This document shows positions 32,815-44,536 of a stretch of 64,000 nucleotides of DNA, piece by piece (the first letter of the stretch is position 1; the number at the start of each line of letters is the position of its first letter). The notes under the pieces were generated by a model that was given only the letters and a program-made list of their open reading frames with translations, did no database searches and was not told where the DNA came from. The DNA is from Sepioteuthis lessoniana (lineage: Eukaryota > Mollusca > Cephalopoda > Myopsida > Loliginidae), in NCBI GenBank assembly GCA_963585895.1, contig OY757913.1, positions 106,389,312 through 106,453,311 of the forward strand, given 5' to 3'. The translations under genes were made by a program, and so were the position numbers.

Positions 32815-33387
32815 TGTAATATAATGGTCGAGGGATTTCGTTTTACATATTTTGCTTTTGGGTTTAGTTAGGCTGAGAACCTTTCGGCTCAGGATATGGG
32901 TTAGTTAGGTGCAAACTTGAGCACAGGTGTTGACGCGCGCGGGGGGAGGATGTGACGTTCACAAATGTCAAAATAAAAATCCCAGAGATAGGACTTGGGT
33001 ATGTGTATGACGTCATGCACCAGAAGCGTGCGTGGAGGATTTGGGAGGATTTGAAAAAAGTCAGTTGAGTTGAGATTCAGATAAGGGCGAGGCTGGACGG
33101 ATTTGTGTGCCGAAGGCACCGAACGAGAAGGGTCAACTTTCGGGGCTCGCAGAGGCCAGATTAATTTGCGTGCTACGGGCGCCGCACGAGATGGAAAATC
33201 CAGAATAGAAAGAATGTTTATCTCTCTCATGTCGAAGAACCTTTAAACTCAAAGGTAATAAAAAGTTATGTACCTGAACTAAGAAGTTGTAAGTGCTTTT
33301 TGTGTTTCGGGATTCCTATGTTCTATGAATATATGTTCTGAATATTCTATGTACGTTTCACATATCCGGGTATCTGGCTATGTTACA
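32815..33387 (+). mobile_element. solo LTR (family 2)
   Basis: 573 bases with TGTAATATAA at the start and CTATGTTACA at the end, flanked by the four-base duplication ATAG. A polyadenylation-type AATAAA lies near 33260. No internal coding region remains, as expected for LTR-LTR recombination. It is homologous to 50936-51503. Age: fairly recent by its perfect duplication. The ORF predicted inside it is not a gene. Confidence 0.85.
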
Positions 33388-33418
33388 ATAGCATTAAACT
33401 GATGAAGCTCAAGTCATG

Positions 33419-33450
33419 GAGATCCAGAGAGAGAGAGAGAGAGAGAGAGG
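33419..33450. repeat. (GA)n microsatellite
   Basis: GA run. Confidence 0.9.
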
Positions 33451-33479
33451 AGTACCCTTATATCGTCATTAGACGCCAG

Positions 33480-33600
33480 ACCCACCCATCGCCTATCCTA
33501 GAAAATGAAACACACAAACTCCTAGTGGATTTCGACATACAAACAGATCACTTAAAATACCATATCTTGGTCAAATTGACAAGTGTGAAAATTATTCGGA
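33480..33600 (+). mobile_element. REL-endonuclease LINE, tiny plus-strand fragment
   Basis: Encodes ILENETHKLLVDFDIQTDHL, the segment just before the endonuclease RPDL motif in this family. It then diverges. It abuts a SINE A. Confidence 0.7.
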
Positions 33601-33620
33601 TTCGGTCGGAATATTTTATT

Positions 33621-33852
33621 GGTTTCTTTGTTTAATGGCATATCAACCTTTGTAGGTTATTTGATGCCAAAGCTATTCTCCTAGAAGAACAGTAGTGGTA
33701 CTATTTAACCCATATCAGGGAGGATAAGGGGGTTCATACCTTTCCCAAGGGTATTTGCCCGAAATTGAACGTAATAGAGCGACTGGAGTACGAACTCGCG
33801 TACTACGATTCCGCAGTCCATCGCTTTAACCATTACACAATGAGGACAACCT
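33621..33852 (-). mobile_element. SINE A
   Basis: Full-length minus copy with tail, centre ('cccatatcagggaggataag') and head ('cattacacaatgaggac'). Confidence 0.85.
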
Positions 33853-33944
33853 CAAGGAACATTTGGTTTCCTGTTACACTAGATAATTTGTTGTAAGAAT
33901 AATTATTTGAAAATATAATTTTTTGTTGATGTTTATCATAATTA

Positions 33945-34232
33945 TGTTACTTACTGGAGAGTTTTTCACACCAGCGTTAACTGATGATTTTTCACTGTAG
34001 TCTGGGTAACGGCAAGTCTCCTCAAGTCTCCAGGACTCTTCTCAGTATTCTGGATACCTTCAAAATTGCTGTTGTTTGGATGGTCTCCACTCGTTCGCCA
34101 ACTTCCAAATTCTCCAGGTCATTTAATAATCCTTTAGTTACCGTGTCAAAAGCACCAATCACAATTGGTATAATCGCCACTTTCATGTTCCATAGTTTTT
34201 TCCATTCTCTTGCAAGGTCTATACTTGAAATC
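33945..34232 (-). mobile_element. REL-endonuclease LINE, 3' end
   Basis: The minus strand reads MKVAIIPIVIGAFDTVTKGL, LNDLENLEVGERVETIQTT, ILKVSRILRRVLET, with a continuous frame, then the 3' untranslated region towards 33945. Truncated 5' at 34232. Nearly intact over this short span. Confidence 0.85.
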
Positions 34233-34294
34233 AAATGAATGAGCACAAACAAAAGAATTTTATTAAATATGATTTCTTGAAAACTTTATATAAA

Positions 34295-34301
<7 letters not shown>

Positions 34302-34356
<55 letters not shown>

Positions 34357-34386
34357 TATATAGATAGATAGATAGATAGATAGATA
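34302..34386. repeat. (TA)n(GATA)n microsatellite
   Basis: Long TA run followed by GATA units. Confidence 0.95.
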
Positions 34387-34561
34387 TTTTAATAGGAATA
34401 CTTGAAGGAATACAACTGTGTATAAAATTATATATTTATCAATAAGAATACTTTATATATATCTATTTATCTATGACTGTAAATATATAGATATATATAT
34501 ATATAATTGTAAATTGGATATATTTTGAATATTTACTAGAATCTATAGGTGTTTACTAGGG

Positions 34562-34830
34562 ATTGTATCAATTCACTTGAAAGCATATTACTGTGTACAA
34601 ACAAATAACTATCCTTAAATAGAAATAATTACTTGAAACTATATAATTATCGGTTTTAGAAAGAAATGTTTTATATAAAATAACTGTGCGCAAATAAAAA
34701 CAAACGTAAAAACCATGAATACAAAAGATTATAAACATCAGTGAAGAATGAAGGCAGTTCCTTAACCTCATGGCATAAAATAACTCGAAACCGGTTAATA
34801 TGATGTTCAAATCAATCAATCCAATCTAAT
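34562..34830 (+). mobile_element. possible repeat C remnant
   Basis: 'gtgtacaaacaaataact' and 'cataaaataactcg' resemble internal units and tail, but divergence is high. Confidence 0.35.
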
Positions 34831-34847
34831 CATCGGTCCCTCTATTC

Positions 34848-34849
34848 CC

Positions 34850-34927
<78 letters not shown>

Positions 34928-34928
34928 T

Positions 34929-34990
<62 letters not shown>
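34848..34990. repeat. (CT)n(TA)n(TG)n(TA)n(GA)n compound microsatellite
   Basis: Roughly symmetric arrangement, with CT at the left and GA at the right, so it can fold back. Confidence 0.95.
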
Positions 34991-34991
<1 letters not shown>

Positions 34992-35785
34992 TAATGAAAA
35001 TATGATCAGGAAAATATTTGTCGTATATTTAGTTGAAGTCAACAATCCTTCCCAGGAATATATTTCCCTGAGTATCTTTACACCAGCGATTCTTTTTTTA
35101 TTATTTTTTCCAGATATATATCATTGGATATTAATGTCTTCTCCATAAAACCAACTCACTGCCTAAACGGGAAAAATATTTCGACCTCCTGCAAGCACTT
35201 TCCCGTAGCAGGATATAGGACTTGCTACAAGATTAGTTAGACGGAATACCAATTGAGCTTAAGCGAAATCCTCTTTTTTATGTGTGTCATTCAAACTGAT
35301 GACGTTTGGTAGGGTTACTAGCGGACAAACCCCTCCAACGGTCAGTTCCCGCAACTTATTTCTTCCCTGGAATATTTTTCAGTTCAGCGCCTCTTGCTCA
35401 AGTCATAAATGTTTCTCACAGCACGTTCGGGTAATAGAACTATAGGTTAGAAAATAAATTTGCGAAACGGCATAATAAATTTCCAGAAAAAATAACTTAA
35501 ACTAAAAAAAAAGGATTATGAATATTTGATGAGATGATTTTCTGAACTTTTGTGAGTCTAGAGGTAATGGATATATCGTGCTGGGCCGTGTCATCGGATC
35601 TAAATTGAGATAAATTGAACTAACTATTAGGTTACATTGGAAACGAAACTCTCTAGAATTAGAAAACTTATTCTTTATTGATGTTTAAAAGCAAAGATTT
35701 CTCAGTGTTAGTAGTTATTGGAACCAAGAAGAACCACGTTCGCTTACTGCAACGGCTACATCTATAAGTGGTAATCGAAATACAA
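34991..35785. other. unclassified sequence
   Basis: No recognised feature. Confidence 0.4.
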
Positions 35786-35787
35786 GC

Positions 35788-36640
35788 TCAGCTTAGTCGA
35801 CTGGTGCCGTAGAATACACTGAATGCATCTCTGCAGAGGTCTTAGCCAAAGAGCGTCCTGGATCCGATACAAAACAATCTGATTGTGGTTCTCCAGTCCC
35901 TGAGCTTTAGAGAATGTGGAGTACTCCTTCATTGTCATTGCTCTCTGGTCCACTCTAACTAGGAGTTGTAGTTATCGATAGGGTTCCAAGTATGGGTCAA
36001 AAAGAACTGTTTGACCCATAACTGTATGCAAGAAAATGACTGTTGTTGTATATTGACCTCCGACCCGGCCGGGTTGTCAAAATAGGAAATACACCTGGGT
36101 AAATAACAGGCGCATCCGGTCGACGAATATCAGAATATAACCTTGACCGTGGATGGGTTGAATGAGTGCGATTTGTGACGCCCACAAGAAGAAGGTGGAC
36201 GGCGAACTATTATATAACTCGGGGCACAGGAAGTTCACATCAGTGGGACACAAGATGTGGTAGAGAAAGCCAGCACCCAGCAGAGAGGGCCCCCAGGCCC
36301 CCGGTCGAGCAGCCCAGGAGAACGGGAAAGAAACGCGGTTATGGCCATAAGAGTGGGGGTCAATATGTTGCAGTTCTGTTCCGTCTCCAACTCACTCTCA
36401 CACCCAATCCTTTCAAATGAAGTGAGAGGTGTATTTTTATAGAGAACTGTGTCGTTCGTCTTTATTGTGTCGACGTTATGATTGTGAATGCAGATGTATA
36501 TGTAATATGTGGCTATACAACAATAACTGTATGCAAGAAAATGTATGTTATTAAACTGATTTGTTAGTGATAAATAGCAATATTTGGAACAATCTGTGTG
36601 CGAATGAATGAGTAATATTAAACAAGGTTATTAGCGTTGA
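35788..36640 (+). mobile_element. repeat C, split by a D-family element
   Basis: 5' block 'ccgtagaatacactgaatgc' and first unit to 36040, then continuation from 36523 ('gttattaaactgatttgtta'). The word ataactgtatgcaagaaaatg occurs on both sides (36018-36038 and 36523-36543). Confidence 0.75.
36041..36522 (-). mobile_element. D-family LTR-like element (probable solo LTR)
   Basis: 482 bases beginning TGTTGTTGTATA and ending TATACAACA. In the opposite direction it matches 9761-10343 and 42386-42821. A five-base duplication atgac/ataac with one mismatch is possible, but a 21-base direct repeat also frames it. No coding sequence. Age: intermediate. Confidence 0.55.
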
Positions 36641-36784
36641 ATATACATATATAAAATTCTGTAACTGTGGATCTAAATTGAATTATAAGTATTTCTGTTA
36701 TATACCCTACGTATGAACATTCCTCACAAATACGTAGCTTACTACTGTGAGGCAAACAGAATTATTGTCTCTAATAGCAGCTGT

Positions 36785-37125
36785 CACTCGATCGAGGTTG
36801 CCTGACGTGGGTGATGAGAACGCCCTGCATTCAAGTCACGCGGCCGACCCTCCTCGAGCCTCAGTGGGCCGTCTCCCGATGATCTAACTCAGTTTGAAAT
36901 AGCAAGGATTATCGCCTGGCGCCTCAGGCGCCCATTTTTAGGAGAAGCCCGAGAAGGCCCGAGACATTTTCGAAACCGCTGGGCGTGTCTCTCTACAGCC
37001 CAGTGCCGGACCCACATTAAAAAGGCCTTGTCTCCTACTCTCTCTTTTGGTTGGGCGCGCAAAAAATTAGTAGACTGTCCCAAGTAATCACCCATAGCAG
37101 TCTGTACCTTCTTCACGTCGCTGGC
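36785..37125. other. GC-rich island, unidentified
   Basis: Sharp GC-rich patch with inverted motifs such as 'ggcgcctcaggcgcc' and 'gggcgcgc'. The minus strand has a 75-codon frame rich in Arg that I do not recognise, and a U-rich 'aattttttg' beside it resembles an Sm site. It could be a repeat, a structured-RNA relic or chance. Confidence 0.35.
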
Positions 37126-37374
37126 GGTTATTGTATTTTGTTAATGTTATAAAGATTTCTGTTTCATTCCCAAGCTCCGTTTTGGTTATTTCTCATTCGG
37201 TACCCTTTTTACTTGGTTAAAACAATTATGTAGCAATAATTTGAACGATTTACCTTTGTGCAAATAAAACTATCGCTAGAGAGAATACATGAAACACTTT
37301 AACTGTGCACGGACAAATGATCTCTAGCTTGTGTAAAATGTTACCTACAAATCATTCACTTAGAATACATATAT

Positions 37375-37375
<1 letters not shown>

Positions 37376-37437
<62 letters not shown>
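37376..37437. repeat. (TA)n microsatellite
   Basis: 60-base TA run. Confidence 0.95.
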
Positions 37438-37440
<3 letters not shown>

Positions 37441-38215
37441 AAAAGTGTTGGTTGTCACTAATTCACGTGTGGGTTTGTAGCGAACCAAGTGCGATATAAT
37501 TTGGAGAGTGCTCAATATCTAGGATAGAGCTCTTATATCATAATGATTATATATTTATATTAGATTTATATATTCAATGCCATGGAAGTTTGTCTGCAAT
37601 TTTTGGCTTCATGAAGTTTTTACTAACGACAATCTTCAGGCAGATAACGAAAGGAAATATATACATATATATATATATAGAGAGAGAGAGAGATAGAGAG
37701 AGAGAAAAAGCGAGAGTATCATAGAAACAATGAAACCCATACTGAATAAAATAAAAAATAAATGCACCCACAGACAGAAACAAACATACTCTCAGAAACA
37801 CATACACGCACGGAGGAAAAAGTAAAAGATAACTGTTAGTGGAATTCTAAATCATTTAAACAAAAAAAATCCACCAATAAATTCTATAACATAACAACTT
37901 TAGACTCAAATACGGACACATATACAGACACACACGAACACAATAACAACAACAACCCTTCGTAAAACAACAGAAAGTTTTATAGCATATCAGACATCAA
38001 AGACGAATGGGTGAAAAATGTACCCACCAGAGAGTAAGAGAAAGAGAGGAAGAAAAAGAGAAATCTGTCACGAAACGTAGACCTCTATATAAACTGATAC
38101 AACACCTGAAAAACTTTCAATCTTCTCTGAAGAAAGCAACAAGTTGGAAAAATACGTATGTAAGAACTAAAAGAATATTTTTTAAAAATGTAAATCACTG
38201 AGAACCAATTCATTT

Positions 38216-38216
<1 letters not shown>
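37438..38216. other. unclassified sequence
   Basis: A short (TA)n(GA)n at 37657-37706. Otherwise nothing assigned. Confidence 0.4.

Positions 38217-38283
<67 letters not shown>
38217..38283. repeat. (TA)n microsatellite
   Basis: 66-base TA run at the end of a mariner relic. Confidence 0.95.
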
Positions 38284-38285
<2 letters not shown>

Positions 38286-39165
38286 GAGGATCCTTAACTA
38301 ATTTACCAGATTTTTTTCGTATGGGCACTTTTGTTGATAGTACACACAGGAAACTCTAGTCCCCTTCGAAGTAATCTCCGGCTGCAATGCACTTGTTGTA
38401 CCGTTCCAACAACTTCTAAAAGGCCCCATGGAATTCATCTTGTGTGACCGTGTCAATGACCTTCGTCACATCTTCCTTCATCTCCTCAATTGTCTCATAA
38501 CGACAACGTCAGAGCGAGGGAATAAGCAAAAGTCACAGGAAGCAAGATCTGGACTGTAGGGAGCCTGCGGTACTGTCCTGATGCCCATTTGGGTCAAATA
38601 GTCTGTGACAAGGATGGAGTTGTGGAATGGTTCATTGTCCTGGTAGAAATGCCACTGACCCGATTTGAGTCCTGGCCTCTCCCGACGAAATCTCTGGCTG
38701 AACTCCCTTAAAACCTCAACATAATACCCATAACCCTAAACCTTTGGCCAATCAACTCTGGTATAATGACTTCAGTACTCCTCTCACACCCTCCATTATC
38801 CCTCACAGACTCCCTGCTACTCAAAAACCGATGTTTGATTCATGCAAGACGGTCGAAAAGCAGTCTGAAACATTCCATATGTTTCTGTAGCATTTTTTCC
38901 GAGTTTAAAACATAATTTATTCCATATCGTTCTTCTAAAGTGTCTGCACGTCCAGATTGCATTTTTTAAATTCACCAGTTGTGACAATCAAGCTTTAGTA
39001 GGGTGTATTCCAATTGCTGCTATAGCTGTTCATTTTAATCTGAAATCATAAAAATTGGTCAGACATCTCGAAAGATGTATAGCAGTAACATACTGAATTT
39101 TCAAGAGTCTATGCCAATTTTAAATGCTTATACAAAAAAGTCTGGAAATTATTGAATGCACCACA
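38284..39165 (-). mobile_element. mariner-type transposon relic, N- and C-terminal parts of transposase
   Basis: Minus strand. The N-terminal helix-turn-helix (about 38960-38830) reads YGINYVLNSEKMLQKHMECF in one frame and, shifted, the mariner pattern GKNATETYGMFQTAF. After an internal deletion the catalytic part (about 38670-38500) gives WHFYQDNEPFHNS (second catalytic Asp context, usually HQDNAP.H) and YSPDLASCDFCLFP (third catalytic Asp context). The end reads ERYNKCIAAG.YFEGD. Several stops and frame changes. A typical mariner transposase is about 345 codons; only about 215 remain. The left end 'acgaggatccttaac' borders (TA)n. Dead element. Confidence 0.8.
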
Positions 39166-39167
39166 CA

Positions 39168-39169
<2 letters not shown>

Positions 39170-39222
<53 letters not shown>
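39170..39222. repeat. (TA)n microsatellite
   Basis: TA run at the other side of the relic. Confidence 0.95.
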
Positions 39223-39225
<3 letters not shown>

Positions 39226-39283
39226 ATTAAATAACATTCAAGGATTGATATACTATAAAACAGCCAAACCAAACAAAAATAAA
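39223..39283 (+). mobile_element. repeat C / SINE A type 3' tail only
   Basis: 'ggattaaataacattcaagg' plus AACC tail. Confidence 0.65.
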
Positions 39284-39454
39284 AGATACTTCAGAAAAAT
39301 AATATCATTTACTCATCTAATAACTTTTGACGGAATGTGTAGAAGCAATTCAAAATTCTATTTTTTATGTTATTTTCCGTTTTAGATCTTGAAATGCCAT
39401 TTACTGGGCGAAAATAGTGTTTAAACACTATGTATGGAAGTTTGATAGGGTTGG

Positions 39455-40278
39455 TTGGTAGGTTGGGTTTTATGGCATATAAACCCTTGTAGATTATTTT
39501 ACCCCGAATCAATTTTTATGTAAATAACCAGTTCTATTCCAAACAATTCAGTTTAGCATGAGTTCATATTTTAATTGTCAAAAACATTTCTATTCAGCTA
39601 ATTCAGTTTAACGTAAGATTTTATTTACGCAGTATAATGTCAAAACAGTTCTATATATAACAATTCAGTTTAGTGTATGTACAGTTTCAATTTCAAAAAC
39701 AGATCAATTTCAAACAATTCAGCTGAGCAGAAGCACGCAGTTTAAATGTAAGTTCAGTTTAATTGTCAAAAACATTTCTATTTCAAGCTATTCAGTTTAG
39801 TCAAGTAGTTCTAATTCAGCTAAGTATAAGTACAGATTTTCTTTACACACAGTTAAATGTCAAAACAGTTCTATATATAACAAATCAGTTTAGTTTAAAT
39901 ACAGTTTCAATGTCAAAAACAGTTCTACTTCAAATAATTCAGTTTAACATAAGCACGCAGTTTAAATGTAAGTACTGTTTAATTGTCTAAAACATTTCTT
40001 TTTCCAGATATTTAGTTTAATCAAACAATTCAGTTTAGCATAAGTATGCCGTTAGTTCTATTTAACCCATAGATAAGGGCCCTATCAGGTGCTATCACGC
40101 CGGGCCAGAGTGGACCAGGGAGCAATGGCAACGAAGGGGTGCTCCGTATTCCCCAAAGCCCCAGCATTGCTGGAACCTCAATATCAGATTGTTTAGTGTC
40201 ATATCCAGGGCACTCGTTGGTTTTTTTTTACCCCTCTGCAGAGGTGCAGTCAGTATATTCTACAGCCCAAGCCGACTG
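39455..40278 (-). mobile_element. repeat C, extra-long copy
   Basis: Tail at 39462-39500, then about seven internal units of 'caaacaattcagtttagcat' / 'gtcaaaaacatttctatttc' type, then the 5' block to 'tacagcccaagccgactggg'. Unit number varies between copies (compare 5709-6045), so the interior behaves as an expanding minisatellite. Confidence 0.85.
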
Positions 40279-40718
40279 GGTCATACACAGAGTTAAATGT
40301 CAAACAGTTTTATTTCAGATAATTCAGTTTAGCATAAGTACACAGTTTAGATGTCAAAACAGTTCTATTTCGAGCATTTCAGTTTAACATTAGTACATAG
40401 TTTAAATGTTAAAACAATTCTATTCTAAAAAATTCAATTTAGCATAAATACGCAGTTTGAATGCAAAAACACTGTAAAATCCAACCACCACTTAGTTCTA
40501 TTTAACCCATAGGTAGGACCCATATCAGGTGCTACAACTCCGGGTCAGAGTGGACCTGGGAGCGATGGCAATGAAGGGGTATTATGCATTCCCCAAAACT
40601 CCAGCTTTGCTGGAACCTCACTATAAGATTGTTTAGTGTCATGTCAGGACATCCGTTGTGGGGGGTACCCCTTTGCAGAAGTGCAGTCGGTGTATTCTAC
40701 AGCCCCAGCCGACTAGAC
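40279..40718 (-). mobile_element. repeat C, second copy in tandem
   Basis: Starts within internal units directly after the previous copy and ends at 'cagccccagccgactaga', same orientation, no tail. This could be tandem duplication or insertion into the repeat. Confidence 0.75.
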
Positions 40719-41093
40719 CCTGAAAGTTTGAGTTGTTTCTGCTCATATAGTTAAAATCTGAGATTATTTGAACGGGAATTAGTGAAGTTTTGAGATTACA
40801 AAAACGTATCAATGTTTCTGAAACACCCCGTACATCCGAAATAATATCAGATTTTTTGAAAGCACCCTGTATATAATACGGTCTAAGGTATTTCTTCTTT
40901 TGCTTTCCCACGATACTAAAATGTGACACAAGATCATTTTTGATGTGAGAGTCCCAGCAGGGGGGTGGGTTAAAAAAATGCATAGATTCTCTTCAGCGGG
41001 CTTCCAGCATCAGCCAATAAACCCAGCACTTATGCCTTAGAGAGAAGGACGCAGCTGCTGCTTCTTTTGCAGGTAAGACTCCTATAACTAAGC

Positions 41094-41260
41094 AGGGCAC
41101 CTCTGGTGGTGTAATGGTTAGCAAGTTAGACTCGCAAACCTACACGAGTGAGTTCGAGTCTCATCGGGTGCCCCATTCATTTGGCCTTGTGCTAAATCGA
41201 AGTAAATACCTTCGTAAATTACGACTCCTATAACTAAGCTGTAATAAAATCTAACTCACT
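41094..41260 (+). mobile_element. tRNA-like SINE head (family unassigned)
   Basis: 'gggcacctctggtggtgtaa' to 'gagttcgagtctcatcgggt' and 'gccc': outer GGGCACC pairs with GGTGCCC and the T-arm is good, but no proper anticodon stem can be drawn. It therefore looks like a SINE promoter rather than a functional tRNA. Confidence 0.5.
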
Positions 41261-41338
41261 CTTTCAAAACGGCTGGTAAATATAAGCAGTCGTTGATATA
41301 CAAAGATTTTTAAAAGCAGTAGTTTCTAACTGCCAATA

Positions 41339-41573
41339 GGGGTGTCCTCGTGGGGTAATGGTTAAAGCGATGGACTGCGGAATCGTAGTACGAGAGTTCG
41401 TACTCCAGTAGCTCTATTACGTTCACTTTCGGGCAAATACTCTTGGGAAAGGTATGAACCCCCCTTATCCTCCCAGCTATGAGTTAAATAGTACCAGTAC
41501 TGTTCTTCTCGGGGAATGGCTGTGGCATTAAATAATCTAAAAATAGTTGATATACCTTTAAAAGAAAGAAAGT
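41339..41573 (+). mobile_element. SINE A, full-length
   Basis: Head 'ggtaatggttaaagcgatgg', centre 'cttatcctcccagctatgag', tail 'cattaaataatctaaaaata'. Confidence 0.85.
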
Positions 41574-42029
41574 AACGGTCAATGTTTTTCAGGAGATACC
41601 AAAAAAGCAATGAACTCTAGAGTGTCGGAGATAAATAAAAATACGCCAATTAATTTCCTTCATGAAAATTAAATTGACTTTTTAAACAAACATACCAGGA
41701 TGTTATTATTTCTCCTATAACATTATGTAAACAAAACGGATATTATTAAGTATTAGTTATAACCACCATCTACAACGCTGAAACACAGTAATATCAATTC
41801 ATGATTATTAATCCGAGTGATGATCCTTGATGACAAACTAAGTAACTAAGTGCGATATGAATAATTTACATTTATATGGTATTAAGTATTCCTAACTATT
41901 ACTAATAATTTTCCAACAGGTTAACCCATAGACATCATCCTTGCAGGTACAATTACACCGAGTAAGATCTAGTTTGTACTATTCAGAACACGGCTTTTTG
42001 AGGGTCTTTACTCCTTGTGTAGAAACCTA
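41574..42029. other. unclassified sequence
   Basis: Nothing recognised. Confidence 0.4.
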
Positions 42030-42872
42030 GTCGTCTAGGGCTGTAAAATACACTGACTGCTACTTTGCAGAGGGGTAAGAATTCCCCAACGAGTGTCTTG
42101 CATATGACATTAAACCATCTGGAGATTTGGGGAATTTGGGGTACCCCTTTCATTGCCATTGCTCGCTCGTCCACGCTGGCCGAAGTGGTAGCACCTTATA
42201 GGGTCCTATTTATGGATCAAAAAGAACAAACTATGAGTGCAAACAAATGACTGATGTTAAATTTTGACAGTCATGAAACCATTTAACTATGTGCAAAAAA
42301 AAAAAAGGATTTCACGTGTGTTTAAGAATGTTACCAACAAAATGTATTTACAAATCATGTATATTTAATATAGATGTATAAATTTTGTATGCTGTGATGA
42401 GGGAAGAACCACAACACGTCCTTATAAAAATATACTTGCATACTTTTTTTCTCGAAAGGGTTTGAAGTTTCTGTGGTGTGTGAGACTGAAGGGCGGTGGG
42501 ACACAAGACATATTGCTATATTGACCCATAATTTTTTCTCCTCTTGACCATTGCACGCTATGTGATCCTCAAGGCCCCACTTTGCACTTCTTCTCCTTCT
42601 TGGATTGGGATGATCAACCGGAAGCCGCTGAAGGCCGTCGCCCTCAGGAAGGTGGTCTCACTAACAGCAAGCTGGCTCTCTACCAGGCCCTCACTGACCT
42701 TAACTTCCTAGCAGCATCGTCATGTTTTATTTCATAACGCCCACAACAACCGTGGCTGCTTCCGCTTATTTACATAGGTGCGTCTCCGATTGACGGCTCG
42801 GTCAAGGGTAAATATGCAACATTTACCATTAACCTACAATGATTGATACGCTATAAAACCAAACCAAACGCT
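42030..42872 (+). mobile_element. repeat C, split by a D-family element
   Basis: 5' block from 'gtctagggctgtaaaataca', internal units, then D at 42386-42821, then tail 'cattaacctacaatgattga' with AACC repeats. Confidence 0.75.
42386..42821 (+). mobile_element. D-family LTR-like element (probable solo LTR)
   Basis: 436 bases with TGTATGCTGTG at the start and TATGCAACA at the end. It shares 'ttataaaaatatac' and 'caaccggaagccgctgaagg' with 9761-10343. A short ATTT-type duplication is possible. No coding region. Age: intermediate. Confidence 0.5.
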
Positions 42873-43167
42873 TTGCAGAAGATACAGTCATTAGAGACTA
42901 AGCATCAACAACAGGGAGAGAAAAATATAGGGTATGATATATACTATTTGTTTTTTTCTTATGCATACAAATGATAAAGTTTAACACTTCATATTGTATA
43001 ATTGTTAACAAGCAATATTTACGAACCATGGGTAATTAGTTCGATTCTTATCAAAGGTTATTAAATAACGTCAGTATGATAAATTTTCTACATTAGATGG
43101 AATATATGTATTAATAGCATTGTAAATATCTACATACCTCTGTCCACTCCATAGGGTGTTTGTCACC

Positions 43168-43438
43168 CGAAGTATATTTACCACACGGGCAGGATGTGAC
43201 ACAAGGACAATTTTTAAGTGAACTTTAACAGGTTTGAATTCAGCGTTTTCCTTCTCCAAGATTGGTTGCATACCCACCGCTAAAGAACCCAATCTGCCGG
43301 AGGGAGAGTAATTGGAATCATACCTATTCCCAATGGTATTAGAACTATATGAAATGCAACCAGCCTCATCCAGGATTTGAACTCATTTTGCCGTCTCCAT
43401 TTCCTACGACAATAACCATTACAATACTGACACCTCCT
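43168..43438 (-). mobile_element. SINE B
   Basis: Minus copy: 3' 'cgggcaggatgtgacacaag', centre 'ccggagggagagtaattgg', head 'ccatttcctacgacaataac'. A short deletion removes 'cccatagct'. Confidence 0.8.
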
Positions 43439-44016
43439 ACGCAGACTGTAAAGATACAGACTCACTGTGTAGCATTTTTCTGGTATTCTGCTCCCTTCAG
43501 CAGACAAATCAGGTTGCGAAATTTCTTACAAATACACCGATTCTTTGCTGTATCGCCTACACAGCCAACAGTTCTCCACCACGGTACTTCCCTTTCGTTG
43601 AAATGGTAAAACATTCTTGGAATGGTAACTAACAACAGCGTTGTATTTGTTTTGTTTTTGATTCCAGAAAATTTTACAATGTTAAAAAGCATACATAAAA
43701 TCTCCACGAAGATGATGAACATATGCTGTTCATAAAGTTAAAGATAAGTGAACGTCGTGGCTGTCTATTGATATTAGGAATGCATTTCCTATTCTTTGAA
43801 TTCCAAAAATATGTTTAATGCTAAAATGAAAGTTGTGTTTCATTGAAGAAAATCAGGAGTTATTTGAAGAAAAGAGGAATTACTTTTACAAAAATATATA
43901 TCGTGATATTTTAAATGAGCTCAATATTCTTTCCAGGAAGTTTTGTATATTTGTTTTATGTATTCAATGTATTTCGACATACTGAATCCCTTCTACCATT
44001 TTAAAAATATTAATAC
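43439..44016. other. unclassified sequence
   Basis: No recognised feature. Confidence 0.4.
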
Positions 44017-44018
44017 TA

Positions 44019-44440
44019 ATCATCATCATCATCATCAAGTCACTCCGACTCTCTTTTACCATCCGTCCCTAGCACCAATCGCTCCTGGTAGGTCTCCTTG
44101 GCTGCATCCAGCCGTGGTCAGTATGTTTTGTTCACCTGGGATGGTTTGTGTGAGTTAGTGTACAACAGCTATTTGCGGGATGCTGATTCCAGGATTTGTT
44201 TAAAACAGCAAATAGCATTTTTACCACCTGGCAAATTTTTCTCTATGCGTTTTGTTAGCATCACAAATGTTAACACCACTATAGCTTTCCACACGATCTA
44301 CAACCTGTCGATAGAATTCTACACCTTTGCTAGGAGTATGTTAATATCACTTTCAGTTGATGCGATGCTACTGCCAAGGTATGTTAACTGTTCTACAAGT
44401 TTTCGAGGGTTGTCACTTAGAGTAGAGATGGTTCCTTATT
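44019..44440 (-). mobile_element. APE-type LINE, 3' end (minus, old)
   Basis: The (ATC)5 at 44020-44036 is the complement of the family's (GAT)n tail. Further in, the minus strand reads STESDINILLAKVWNSIDRL (about 44350-44300) and MLTKRIEKNLPGG, matching the thumb-to-C-terminal region of 21858-22655. Frames are broken. Confidence 0.7.
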
Positions 44441-44536
44441 ATTTAAAACACATAGACTCTATTTTAAATAATATTATATGGATAGATCATTTTTTATCGT
44501 TTATTATAATCTTTCTTTTCAATTAGTTATACCTAG

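Noticed and set aside
32901-33230. 109-codon ORF, Pro/Ser-rich
   Set aside because: It lies inside a solo LTR and is not kept in the related LTR at 50936-51503.
36889-37116. 75-codon Arg-rich ORF as a gene
   Set aside because: No recognised domain, GC-driven, and no start or splice context that stands out.
41094-41170. functional tRNA gene
   Set aside because: Acceptor and T arms pair, but no acceptable anticodon arm could be drawn. It fits a SINE head better.
44098-44526. 142-codon plus-strand ORF
   Set aside because: It is antisense to the minus-strand LINE remnant at 44019-44440.
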